Below are positions 1 to 7,781 of a stretch of 44,192 bases of DNA, piece after piece. The position numbers and the translations under genes are program-made. Position 1 is the first letter of the stretch, and each line of letters starts with the position of its first letter. Below the pieces are notes generated by a model. The model worked only from the letters and a program-made list of their open reading frames with translations, did not search any database and was not told the origin of the DNA. Location: positions 1-44,192 of the forward strand of contig NZ_LZKQ01000303.1 of assembly GCF_001668675.1 (NCBI RefSeq), read 5' to 3'. Origin of the DNA: Mycobacterium asiaticum. Its GTDB lineage: Bacteria; Actinomycetota; Actinomycetes; Mycobacteriales; Mycobacteriaceae.

Positions 1-63
1 GGCGTGCCCGCCGGATTGCACCTACTGCTGACCCTGCCCGCCGGGGCCGAACAGACGGTGCTG
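1..63 (+). other. Inverted fragment of the MocR C-terminal domain
   Basis: The plus strand here reads PAGLHLLLTLPAGAEQTVLR. This is the segment expected to follow FDVGISGTA in the MocR protein, whose intact part ends near position 65 on the opposite strand. MocR aminotransferase domains typically have a G-(T)AAGLH-hydrophobic-LP stretch at this point. The simplest reading is that the first ~63 bases are inverted relative to the gene, by a real inversion breakpoint or a fold-back artefact at a contig end. Confidence 0.5.
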
Positions 64-1240
64 CGCCGTGCCGCTGATGCCGACGTCGAATCCGGACAGC
101 GCGGCGACCAGAATCTCGCGCCGGCGCCGGTAGCTGGCACGCATACGACGAATGTGGCGGTCGTACTGGCCGGTGACGATGAAATCGGCCATCGCCAACT
201 GGTCGATTGAGTTGACGTAGAACTGCTCACCGCCCGCCGTGGCAATGACGGCGTCGAGCAGATCAGCGGGCAACACCATCCAGCCCAGTCGCAAAGCCGG
301 CGAGAGTGTCTTGCTGACCGAACCGAGGTACACCACATGGTCGGGGTCAAGACCCTGCAGTGCGCCAATGGGCTGCCGGTCGTAGCGGAACTCGCCGTCG
401 TAGTCGTCTTCGATGACGTAACCACCCGTCCGCCTGGCCCACCCGATGATCGCGGTGCGCCGTGCCGGGTCCAGCGGCACGCCATGGGGATACTGGTGTG
501 CGGCGGTGACCAGCGCTGCGGGTGTGTCGAGTCTCGCGAGGTCATCGACACGGGCGCCCAACTCGTCGAGTCCGATCGGCACGGTAGCGGCACCTACGGA
601 CGCGATCGCCTCGCGGAACACGAACAATGCGTCGACTTCGACGGCGATCGGTCGCGCCGCGCCGAATGTCTTGGCCAGCAATTCGACGCTGTGCCGGGTG
701 CCGGCACAGACCATGATCGACTCCGGCGAGGCGCGCACCCCGCGTGTGCGTCCCAGGTATTCGGCGAGTGCCTCGCGCAGCTCGGGCCGCCCGCGCGGAT
801 CACCCAGGCGCAGTGCGGCATTCGGGGCGGAGGTCAGTGCGCGCCGCACCGAGGCCAGCCACTGACTGCGAGGGAAGGCGGATACGTCCGGTGAACCCGG
901 AAGGAGGTTGTGTCTGGGCGTGCCCGCCGTGCCGCGCGGTTGCACCGTCGGAGATCGGTTGCCGCCGTTGACCACCCAGGTACCCGAGCCCTGCCGCGAT
1001 GCCAGCCAGCCCTCCGCGACCAAAGCCGCATACGCCTCGGCCACGGTGTTGCGCGCCAGACCCACGTCGGCGGCCAGGCTGCGCGCGGGAGGCAATGTCG
1101 TACCCACGGCCAGCCCCGGATCGAACGGCGTCGCGCAACGCGGTGGTCAGCAGCTCGCGGACGCCGCGCGCGCCAGGTCGGACCACCGAACTGAGGTCCA
1201 GGTGCAAATCGCGACTGCCGGAATTGGCCCATGAAGTCAC
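22..1240 (-). pseudogene. MocR/PdxR-type GntR regulator, frameshifted and with a displaced 3' end
   Basis: MocR proteins join a GntR winged-helix DNA-binding domain to a PLP-binding fold-type-I aminotransferase-like domain and control nearby metabolic genes. Reading starts at a GTG (1240) with DLHLDLSSVVRPGARGVR and the first helix of the DNA-binding domain. At a run of four C (1114-1117; G4 on the coding strand) the frame must shift by one base to continue as LPPARSLAADVGLARNTV and QGSGTW. With three bases in that run the join reads RSGLAVGTTLPPARS, a clean MocR sequence. The aminotransferase part (DPRGRPELREALAEYL, then YVIEDDYDGEFRYDR and the PLP-lysine segment LGSVSKTLSPALRLGW) is intact to about position 65, after which the minus strand is no longer MocR-like and stops at 22. 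It is divergent from the CMD gene at 1289, a common pairing. The defect is either a real mutation or a sequencing/assembly error. Confidence 0.8.
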
Positions 1241-1288
1241 CCACTAATTGCACCATAAACGTGGGTATTTCCGCCCTAGCATCGAAAT

Positions 1289-1750
1289 ATGACGAACACA
1301 CTGGAACACAACCGCATCAAGCTGTACCGGGTATCGCCCGAGCTCTACGAAGCGATGCTGGCCCTGCAGAATGCGGTCGCCAAGGACATCGACCCGGAAC
1401 TGGCTGAGCTGATCAAGATCCGCGCCTCCCAGATGAACCATTGCGCTTACTGCATCGACATGCACACCCACGACGCACGCAAGCTCGGCATGAATGAACA
1501 GAAGTTGACACTGCTGCCCGCTTGGGAGGAAGTCGGCGACCTCTACACCGACCGGGAACAGGCGGCGCTGGCGCTGACCGAAGCGATCACCGAGCTGACC
1601 GGTCGCGGCCACGTGTCCGACGAGGTGTACAGCCGTGCGGCCAACGTGTTCTCTGACCGCGAACTCGGCCAGGTGATTGCGATGGCAATCGCCATCAACG
1701 CGTGGAACCGCATTGGGGTCGCTACCCGGCTGTCCCCGCCGAGGCGGTAA
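1289..1750 (+). CDS. Carboxymuconolactone decarboxylase / AhpD-family protein
   Basis: A 153-residue all-helical CMD-domain protein. The AhpD-type redox motif is visible as C52-A-Y-C55 with a histidine four residues later (H59), which in this family supports thiol-disulfide chemistry or peroxidase activity rather than true lactone decarboxylation. N-terminal LYRVSPELYEAM and the ASQMNHCAYCIDMH stretch are typical of actinobacterial CMD proteins. It lies divergently next to the MocR regulator gene, about 50 bp away, an arrangement often seen with this family, so MocR probably controlled it. The ATG was chosen because it begins just downstream of the divergent promoter gap and the family N-terminus starts close to it. 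The exact substrate is unknown. Confidence 0.88.
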   Translation: MTNTLEHNRIKLYRVSPELYEAMLALQNAVAKDIDPELAELIKIRASQMNHCAYCIDMHTHDARKLGMNEQKLTLLPAWEEVGDLYTDREQAALALTEAITELTGRGHVSDEVYSRAANVFSDRELGQVIAMAIAINAWNRIGVATRLSPPRR

Positions 1751-1813
1751 TACTGGACCCAGTACCGGAAGGGGAATTCGTGCTAGGTGTTCATCACGCT
1801 GCGAGCTATACCG

Positions 1814-1832
1814 CGATCTGTACCGCAGATCG
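1814..1832. promoter_or_regulatory. Perfect inverted repeat upstream of the SDR gene
   Basis: CGATCTG and CAGATCG flank a 5-base spacer (TACCG) about 60 bp before the SDR start, in the 142-base gap after the CMD gene. Size and symmetry fit a dimeric repressor operator. The binding protein is unknown; the MocR protein or a TetR protein are candidates. Confidence 0.4.
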
Positions 1833-1892
1833 GGAACGGTCGCTAATGGGCCTCGCCGACGGGGTCCCGGACGAGCCGATCGGATCCGCGGC

Positions 1893-2675
1893 ATGAGTCC
1901 GGAGACCGCGCTGGTGACCGGAGGGGGATCCGGCATCGGGCGCGAAACCGCCAAACTGCTGCGCGACGCCGGCCACGACGTGGTGGTGTGGGACCTCTCC
2001 GGCGGCGATATTAATTGCGATGTCAGCAATTTCGACGCCGTGTCGGCGGCGATGGAACAGACCGTCCGGGAGCACGGGGTGCCCACCCGGGTCGTCACCA
2101 GCGCCGGCATCGGATCCTCCGGTCTGCTCTTGAAGATCGAACCCGCGGACTGGGAAAAGGTCTTGGCGGTCAATTTGACCGGAACCTGGTTCACGATCCG
2201 CGCGGCCGCCCAGGCCATGATCGACGCCGAGCTGGAAGGCTCCATCGTGGTGGTCTCGAGCATCAGCGGCACCCTGGCGGACCGGGACATGGGCGCCTAC
2301 TGCGTGTCGAAGGCCGGCCTGGACATGCTGGTCAAGGTGGCCGCCGTGGAATGGGGGGTGCACGGCATCCGGGTCAACGCGGTCGGACCCGGCGTCACCC
2401 GCACACCGATGCTGCCCGACGCCGAACGCTGGCCCGCCTGGGTCGAGGGCATGTCCAAGCGCACCGCACTGCGGCGCCTCGGTGAGCCTGGCGACGTGGC
2501 GGAGGCCATCGTCGGTGTCCTCGACATGTCCTGGGTGACGGGCCAGGTGCTGCACGCCGACGGGGGACTCTCACTGCACAGCCCGATCGACGCCTACGGC
2601 CAGGTCGAAAAGTTGATGAGGCTGAAGAAGCTGCAAGAGATCCACAAACAGAAGCAGCAGGCCCAACAGGGCTAG
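1893..2675 (+). CDS. Short-chain dehydrogenase/reductase
   Basis: A 260-residue classical SDR that would oxidise or reduce an alcohol/ketone with NAD(P). The cofactor loop TGGGSGIG is at residues 9-16, the catalytic serine lies in VVSSISG, and the YCVSK motif supplies the catalytic Tyr and Lys. The PG motif (VGPGVTRTPM) and the C-terminal VTGQVLHADGG are standard. The start at ATG 1893 puts the Rossmann loop at the usual distance from the N-terminus; an open frame extends further upstream but has no SDR similarity. The stop codon overlaps the stop of the convergent alcohol dehydrogenase gene through a shared CTAG. It probably acts with the neighbouring P450 and alcohol dehydrogenase on one catabolic substrate. 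Confidence 0.92.
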   Translation: MSPETALVTGGGSGIGRETAKLLRDAGHDVVVWDLSGGDINCDVSNFDAVSAAMEQTVREHGVPTRVVTSAGIGSSGLLLKIEPADWEKVLAVNLTGTWFTIRAAAQAMIDAELEGSIVVVSSISGTLADRDMGAYCVSKAGLDMLVKVAAVEWGVHGIRVNAVGPGVTRTPMLPDAERWPAWVEGMSKRTALRRLGEPGDVAEAIVGVLDMSWVTGQVLHADGGLSLHSPIDAYGQVEKLMRLKKLQEIHKQKQQAQQG

Positions 2676-3829
2676 TCGATACTGTAATCGATGATGCCCC
2701 TGATGATTTCGCCGTTGAGCAGGTCGGCGTAGGCATCGTTGATCTCGTCCAGGCGGTAACGCCGGGTGATCATCTCGTCCAGTTGGAGCTGGCCGGTCTG
2801 GTAGAGCCGCGCCAGCCGCGCAATGTCGGCCTTGCCGTTGCACGAGCCGAAGATGGTGCCCGCCAAAGTCTTGTTCGACAGGATGAAGTCCTGCAGGTTG
2901 ACGTTGACCGAATGCGTCAGCTGTGACGTCATGCCGGTCAGCACGCACGTCCCGCCCTTTCGGGTCAGCTGCACGGCGTCGCGCACGTCATCCGCGGTGA
3001 TCAGCGACGGCGAAACCACCACCGAGTCCGCCATCACGCCGTAGGTGAGGCCACGGACCAGATCCAGGGCTTCCGCCGTCGACGCGACACTGTGGGTCGC
3101 GCCGAAGCCCAGCGCCGACTTTTGTTTGAACTCAACCGGATCCACGGCAATGATCTGTGCGGCCCCGTTGATCCGGGCGCCCTGAATGGCGCCGGTGCCG
3201 ATTCCCCCGGCGCCGATGACGACGACGGTGTCGCCGCCGCGCACGTTCGCCCGGTTGGCCGCCGAACCGTAACCGGTCGGGATCGCGCAGGACAGCAACG
3301 CGGCGGGCACCAGGGGTATGTCCCGTTCGATCTTGATCAGCGAATTGACCGACGCCACAGTGTGTCTGGCGAAAGCGCCGACCTTCGCCAGATGGCCGAG
3401 CGGCTTGCCGGCGGAGGTGTGATGCCGGAAGGTCCCGTCGGTGGGCATACCCGGGACCATGGTGCCCATGCCGGTGTCGCACAGATATTCCATGCCCGAT
3501 GCGCACCAGCGGCACTGTCCGCATACCGCGACGAACGACATCACCACGTGATCACCGGGCACGAAATCGGTGACGCCGGGCCCTATTTCGCGGACCAGCC
3601 CGGAGCCCTCGTGTCCACCGATCATCGGGAACATGCTGGGCAGACCGAGCGCCTGCATCACCTCGTTGGGTGCCGACATGTCGCCCTTGAGAATGTGATC
3701 GTCGGAGTGGCACAGCCCGGCGGCGGCCATCTCGACGAGAACTTCGCCGGCGCGCGGCGGATCCAGTTCGAAATCTTCGACCGACCACGGTCCGCCGATA
3801 CCGTGCAGGATCGCCGCCCGGCTTTTCAT
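2672..3829 (-). CDS. NDMA-type zinc-dependent alcohol dehydrogenase
   Basis: A 385-residue medium-chain dehydrogenase of the actinobacterial class often called NDMA-dependent or mycothiol-era alcohol dehydrogenase; it resembles M. tuberculosis AdhD (Rv3086). Catalytic zinc ligands are visible at C40 (GLCHSD) and H73-E74 (GGHEG), and the structural zinc set is C103, C106, C109 and C117 (CGQCRWCASGMEYLC). The Rossmann motif is VIGAGGIGTGAIQG. The ATG start at 3829 overlaps the P450 stop codon as ATGA, so the two genes are translationally coupled; the dehydrogenase would oxidise the alcohol made by the P450. The true cofactor (tightly bound NAD with a redox partner such as mycofactocin) is inferred from family knowledge, not seen here. 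Confidence 0.9.
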   Translation of the reverse strand: MKSRAAILHGIGGPWSVEDFELDPPRAGEVLVEMAAAGLCHSDDHILKGDMSAPNEVMQALGLPSMFPMIGGHEGSGLVREIGPGVTDFVPGDHVVMSFVAVCGQCRWCASGMEYLCDTGMGTMVPGMPTDGTFRHHTSAGKPLGHLAKVGAFARHTVASVNSLIKIERDIPLVPAALLSCAIPTGYGSAANRANVRGGDTVVVIGAGGIGTGAIQGARINGAAQIIAVDPVEFKQKSALGFGATHSVASTAEALDLVRGLTYGVMADSVVVSPSLITADDVRDAVQLTRKGGTCVLTGMTSQLTHSVNVNLQDFILSNKTLAGTIFGSCNGKADIARLARLYQTGQLQLDEMITRRYRLDEINDAYADLLNGEIIRGIIDYSID

Positions 3830-5061
3830 GCTGCCGGGCGGAACGTGACGGGAAGCTTGTTGGGGGAGCGGAAGATCAGCCCGACGATCTTGGACTCCGT
3901 GCCGGTACCGTCGTCGGGAGCGAACGCCAGATCGTCGAGCCGATCCAGCAGGCTGTTCAGCATGACCCGCGTCTCCATCCTCGCCAGATGCATGCCCAGG
4001 CACATGTGGATGCCGCCGGCGAAGGCGATATGCGCCTGCCGCGGCCGCAGAATGTCGAATCGGTCCGCGTCGGCCCAACGGGTTTCGTCGCGGTTGGCCG
4101 ACCCCATGCACATATCGACCTGCGCTCCAGCCGGAATCGTTTTGCCGCCCATCTCGAGTTCTGTCGTCGTGGTCCGCATGACCATGGTCAGCGGAGTCTC
4201 TACGCGCAGGCCCTCCTCGATCGCAGCCGGTATCAACGACCGGTCGCGGCGCACCATCTCCAGCTGCTCGGGATGCGTCAACAGCAGATACAACAAATTG
4301 CCCGAAGACCGGTAGGTGGTTTCCAGCCCGGCGGGCAACAGCAGACGCAAAAAGGCGATGATGGCCTCGTCGGTGAGTCTCTCGCCGTCGATCTCGGCGG
4401 TACACAAGTCGCCGATGATGTCGTCGGTGGGCTTGCGGCGGCGTTGTTCCACCTGGTCAAGGAAATACCCGTGGAGCTCTGTGGCGGCGGTCAGGCCGGC
4501 CATGATGTCGGTCGGTATCGAGATCAGGTCCAACGACAGCCGACGGAACAGGTCGAGGTCTTCCCGGGGCAGTCCGAGCAGCTCGGAGATGATGCGGGTG
4601 GGGAACTCGAACGTCAGCGCCTTCACCAAGTCGGCGTGACCCTCGTTCTTGATCTCGTCGATCAACTGGTCGCAGACCGGTCCGATCACCGAGGGCTCCC
4701 AGCGTTCCAGCGCGGTGGCCCGGAATGCCTTGGCCACCAGGCTGCGGTGATCGTGGTGCTCCTTGCCGCCCATCGCCAGGATGGTGTGGCCCATCACCAG
4801 TCCGATGGTGTTGTCGTAGTTGGCGGAGGTGAAGATGCGGTCGTCCCGGAAGCCTTGGAACACCGCGTCGTAGTTGAACAGCACCCATTCGTCGCTCGGT
4901 CGCAATTCCTCCGGCATCAGCTCGGCATCCATGAACGAGCCATGCCACACGGGGTCGATGCGCCGCATCTGCTTGAAGAACGGATACGGACTGGTCTCGC
5001 CGGTGTAGTCAAGCTCGATGGGTTCGCCCTCGAGATCCTGATGGTCGGTGCTGAGCGTCAT
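3826..5061 (-). CDS. Cytochrome P450
   Basis: A 411-residue soluble bacterial P450. The heme-binding loop FAGGIHMCLG places the cysteine ligand at about residue 354. The EXXR motif is in EEGLRVETP, and the I-helix oxygen-activation motif reads LLLPAGLETTYRS, with Glu in place of the more common Asp/Glu-Thr pair AGxDT. The start at 5061 (MTLSTDHQ) is preceded by a strong GGGAGGAG ribosome-binding site; a longer reading from 5097 lacks one. It leads a two-gene unit with the alcohol dehydrogenase and is divergent from the Rieske ferredoxin gene. Substrate unknown. A hydroxylation step feeding the dehydrogenase is the obvious inference. Confidence 0.94.
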   Translation of the reverse strand: MTLSTDHQDLEGEPIELDYTGETSPYPFFKQMRRIDPVWHGSFMDAELMPEELRPSDEWVLFNYDAVFQGFRDDRIFTSANYDNTIGLVMGHTILAMGGKEHHDHRSLVAKAFRATALERWEPSVIGPVCDQLIDEIKNEGHADLVKALTFEFPTRIISELLGLPREDLDLFRRLSLDLISIPTDIMAGLTAATELHGYFLDQVEQRRRKPTDDIIGDLCTAEIDGERLTDEAIIAFLRLLLPAGLETTYRSSGNLLYLLLTHPEQLEMVRRDRSLIPAAIEEGLRVETPLTMVMRTTTTELEMGGKTIPAGAQVDMCMGSANRDETRWADADRFDILRPRQAHIAFAGGIHMCLGMHLARMETRVMLNSLLDRLDDLAFAPDDGTGTESKIVGLIFRSPNKLPVTFRPAA

Positions 5062-5120
5062 ACGCGCTCCTCCCTGAGCAACCGATTTCGCCCGCACGGG
5101 CGGGTCGGAAAGTGAATGTC

Positions 5121-5155
5121 GCTATCATAATATAAATAGCAACCTAGCCACTAGG
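5121..5155. promoter_or_regulatory. Two adjacent palindromes in the P450/Rieske divergent promoter
   Basis: The 128-bp gap between the divergent P450 and Rieske genes is locally AT-rich, unlike its surroundings. It contains GCTAT-(10)-ATAGC at 5121-5140 and CCTAG-CCA-CTAGG at 5143-5155. These look like a repressor operator overlapping a bidirectional promoter. Part of the first element, read on the minus strand as GCTATTTAT, recurs upstream of the TetR-thioesterase gene at 18123. Confidence 0.45.
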
Positions 5156-5189
5156 GAGCCAACGCGCGGGCGAGAGGCGGTGATCGGGG

Positions 5190-5546
5190 ATGCTCCGCCG
5201 GTTCGTGTGTTCGCTCGATGAATTGCCGCCGGGCACGATGAAACTGGTCGACGCCGGAAAATTCGGAGTGGGCGTCTACAACGTGCGTGGTTCGCTCTAC
5301 GCCATCGTGAACTACTGCTCACACGAGGGCGCCCCGCTGTGTCTGGGTCCAGTGGGCGGCACCAACGAATTCGCACCGGCTGAACCGGACGGGCTGCGCC
5401 GCGTGCGGGACGGTCAGATCGTCCGATGCCCCTGGCACAACTGGGAATTCGACATCACCACGGGGCAGAACGTGGCCGATCCGAGTCGGCGCGTGCGCAC
5501 CTACCGGGTCGACGTCGCCGACGGCGAGGTGTATGTGACCGCATGA
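5190..5546 (+). CDS. Rieske-type [2Fe-2S] ferredoxin
   Basis: A 118-residue stand-alone Rieske protein. Cluster ligands are visible: C43-S-H45 in NYCSHEG and C80-P-W-H83 in VRCPWHNWEFD. The spacing between the two ligand boxes is long (35 residues), as in oxygenase-associated Rieske proteins with a GGTNEFAPAEPDG insertion. It probably carries electrons to an oxygenase; whether the partner is the divergent P450 or another enzyme cannot be told. The stop codon overlaps the next gene's start (ATGA), so it is the first gene of a coupled operon with two amidohydrolases. The ATG at 5190 is used because the Rieske beta-sandwich begins immediately (LRRFVCSLDELPPG). Confidence 0.9.
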   Translation: MLRRFVCSLDELPPGTMKLVDAGKFGVGVYNVRGSLYAIVNYCSHEGAPLCLGPVGGTNEFAPAEPDGLRRVRDGQIVRCPWHNWEFDITTGQNVADPSRRVRTYRVDVADGEVYVTA

Positions 5547-6613
5547 AGCAATCGTTGATGGACACCTTCATAGATACGAATGTGCAACCGCACTTTCGGT
5601 ACAACGCAGAAATCCGGCGCTACCTCCCCGCCGCCCACCAGCTGCGGTCCATCCCCGACGTCGAACAACAGTGGTATCAGGCGCCCGGCGGGGACTATCG
5701 CGCCGACCTGTACGGCGAGGTTTACCCAGGATCGGACCCCGAGACCGTCAGCCGGCACCTGTTCGAAGAGAACGGCGCGAGATACGCGATCCTGAACCCG
5801 CTGACCCGCGGCAACATCGCCGACTACCTGCTCAACAGCCGGATCTGCGCCGCGGTCAACGACTGGCTGCTGGACCGGTGGCTGGAACCGGACACCAGCG
5901 ACCGGTTCCTGGGCACCATCCGGGTGAATCCGGAGGATCCCAAGGGCGCGGTCGCCGAGATCGAGCGTCTCGCTGGTCATCCCAAGCTCGTCCAGGTCGG
6001 GGTGCCGATGCAGTCTCGTGAGCCGTTCGGCAAGCCGGTGTTCGAGCCCATTTGGGAGGCCGCGGCCGCGCACGGGCTGCCGGTTGCGGTGCATATCAAC
6101 GGCGGCAACGGCGTGGATCATCCGCCCACGTTCGCCGGACATGCGCACACCTACCCGGGCTACGCGGCGTTCATGCCGCTGAACTACTTCGTGCACCTGG
6201 CCACCCTGATCGTCGAAGGTGTCTTCGGCCGGCATCCGGGACTGAAATTCGTGTTCGCCGATGGCGGATACGACATCCTGACCCCGCTGATGTGGCGGCT
6301 GGACACGTTCTGGCTGTCGATGCGCGATCAGACCCCGTGGGTGGATCGCTATCCCAGCGAGTATCTGCCCGGCCACGTCCGGTTCTGTTCTTCGGCTTTC
6401 GACGGGCCCGTCGATACCGGAGACGTTCCCGGATGGTTCGACTTCTCCGGCAAAGCCGATCTGGTGATGTACGGCTCGAGCTACCCACACTGGTCGACTA
6501 CGTCCGCGGCGGACACAGTGGATGGCATGGACAGCGAGCAGCGGGCAAAGGTGTTGTGGCGCAATGCCAGCGAGCTCTATGGGTTGACGGTGAGCGAAGG
6601 AAGTGTGCCATGA
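5543..6613 (+). CDS. Amidohydrolase-fold protein (COG2159) with altered metal site
   Basis: A 356-residue TIM-barrel protein of the ACMSD/gamma-resorcylate decarboxylase-like group. The fold markers are clear: VHINGG with H184, LKFVFADGGYDILTPLMWRLD, and the C-terminal SYPHW. Two metal-site positions differ from family rules. The N-terminal DxDxH reads D11-T-N13-V-Q15, and the Asp before YPHW is Ser (G-S-S313-Y). The next gene encodes a paralogue with both motifs intact, and the two are joined by an ATGA overlap. A non-catalytic subunit pairing with that active enzyme is an attractive inference; altered metal use is the alternative. Start at ATG 5543, coupled to the Rieske stop; a second in-frame ATG lies at 5558. 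Confidence 0.88.
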   Translation: MKQSLMDTFIDTNVQPHFRYNAEIRRYLPAAHQLRSIPDVEQQWYQAPGGDYRADLYGEVYPGSDPETVSRHLFEENGARYAILNPLTRGNIADYLLNSRICAAVNDWLLDRWLEPDTSDRFLGTIRVNPEDPKGAVAEIERLAGHPKLVQVGVPMQSREPFGKPVFEPIWEAAAAHGLPVAVHINGGNGVDHPPTFAGHAHTYPGYAAFMPLNYFVHLATLIVEGVFGRHPGLKFVFADGGYDILTPLMWRLDTFWLSMRDQTPWVDRYPSEYLPGHVRFCSSAFDGPVDTGDVPGWFDFSGKADLVMYGSSYPHWSTTSAADTVDGMDSEQRAKVLWRNASELYGLTVSEGSVP

Positions 6614-7764
6614 CGGTCATGGAACGGCTCGACCCGCGGCAGGGAAGGCCGGATGACCCAAGGGAAATCGCGGTCACGGTCGTCGACACCGATGTGCATC
6701 CGCTGCCCGTCTCCGCCGAGGTGCTCAAGTCCTACGCGCCGGCGGAATGGGTGGACAAGATCTGGCCGACCGGCAATGCGGTCAGCCCGGTGCCACACTT
6801 CTACGACACCCCCGACTCGTACAAGACGATGTCGTTGCGAATGGACGCCCATCCACCCAACGGCGTTGTGGCGGGCAGTGATCCGGATTTCGCTGCCCAG
6901 CAATTGCTCATCGAGGCCGGGGTCAGCATCGCCTCGCTGGAGCCGATGTGTGACGCGCAGCTGCCGCAGGCCGAGCATGTGTTGAAGTCGACGTACAACG
7001 ACTGGCTCGCCGACGTCTGGCTGGACAAGCACAACGCGCACGGCCGCTGGCGCGGTTCGATCAGCGTCAGCGCGCAGACGCCCGAGCAGGCCGCCCATGA
7101 GATCGAGCGATGGGCGGGTCACCCCTACATGTCCCAGGTACTCATCACTCCGCAGACGCGCGGAATCCCGTTCGGGAGCCCGCATTTCGATCCGCTCTAC
7201 GAGGCGGCGGCGCGCAACGGACTGCCGGTGGCCACACATCTGATGGGGCAGACGCCCTTTGAGCTGATCCCGCTCTACCCGGTGGGCAATCCCGCGCACT
7301 GGCACGACTTCTTCGCGTCCTGGCCGCTGTTGTACGTATCCCATCTGATGAGCCTGGTGTTCGACGGGGCCTTCGACCGCCATCCGGAACTGCGGGTGGT
7401 GTTCATCGAGGGCGGCTTCACCTGGGCGATGCCGGTGATGTCCCGGATGGACCGGATTTGGGCGGCGCGTGGCGGCGACCTGCCGCACGTGCGGCGGCCG
7501 CCGTCGGAATATGTGCGCGAGCACGTTCGGTTCACCACGCAGCCACTCGAGGACGCCGACACGGTCCGGTTCCGCGAGTATCTGGAGATGATGGACCTCG
7601 GCGACAACCTGATGTTCTCGACCGACTACCCGCACTGGAGTTACGACGCCCCGGAGTATGCGATCAACCGGTTCCCCCGCGACCAGCGGGAGCGAATCAT
7701 GCGCGGCAACGCGATCGAACTCTATGGTTTGCCGTCGACCGTGCGGGCGCTGCCCGGGGAGTAG
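6610..7764 (+). CDS. Metal-dependent amidohydrolase (COG2159)
   Basis: A 384-residue amidohydrolase-fold enzyme that would hydrolyse a ring or amide/lactone bond or decarboxylate a substrate in the catabolic pathway. The N-terminal metal motif VDTDVHPLP, the mid-barrel His (VATHLMGQ), VVFIEGGFTWAMPVMSRMD, and the C-terminal FSTDYPHWS with its metal/catalytic Asp are all present. This contrasts with the degenerate paralogue just upstream, to which it is coupled by an ATGA overlap. It lies third in the Rieske-led operon. Product specificity cannot be assigned; the family includes hydrolases and non-oxidative decarboxylases. Confidence 0.9.
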   Translation: MTVMERLDPRQGRPDDPREIAVTVVDTDVHPLPVSAEVLKSYAPAEWVDKIWPTGNAVSPVPHFYDTPDSYKTMSLRMDAHPPNGVVAGSDPDFAAQQLLIEAGVSIASLEPMCDAQLPQAEHVLKSTYNDWLADVWLDKHNAHGRWRGSISVSAQTPEQAAHEIERWAGHPYMSQVLITPQTRGIPFGSPHFDPLYEAAARNGLPVATHLMGQTPFELIPLYPVGNPAHWHDFFASWPLLYVSHLMSLVFDGAFDRHPELRVVFIEGGFTWAMPVMSRMDRIWAARGGDLPHVRRPPSEYVREHVRFTTQPLEDADTVRFREYLEMMDLGDNLMFSTDYPHWSYDAPEYAINRFPRDQRERIMRGNAIELYGLPSTVRALPGE

Positions 7765-7781
7765 ACCGACCGTCTAATTTA

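Noticed and set aside
917..929. 13-base match GGCGTGCCCGCCG at 917 and at 1-13, considered as the recombination site of the inversion
   Set aside because: Direct rather than inverted orientation, and a match of this length is expected by chance in GC-rich DNA of this size.
3092..4315. 407-codon plus-strand frame opposite the alcohol dehydrogenase and P450
   Set aside because: The minus-strand genes have clear catalytic motifs; this frame has no recognisable domain and is a GC-codon shadow.
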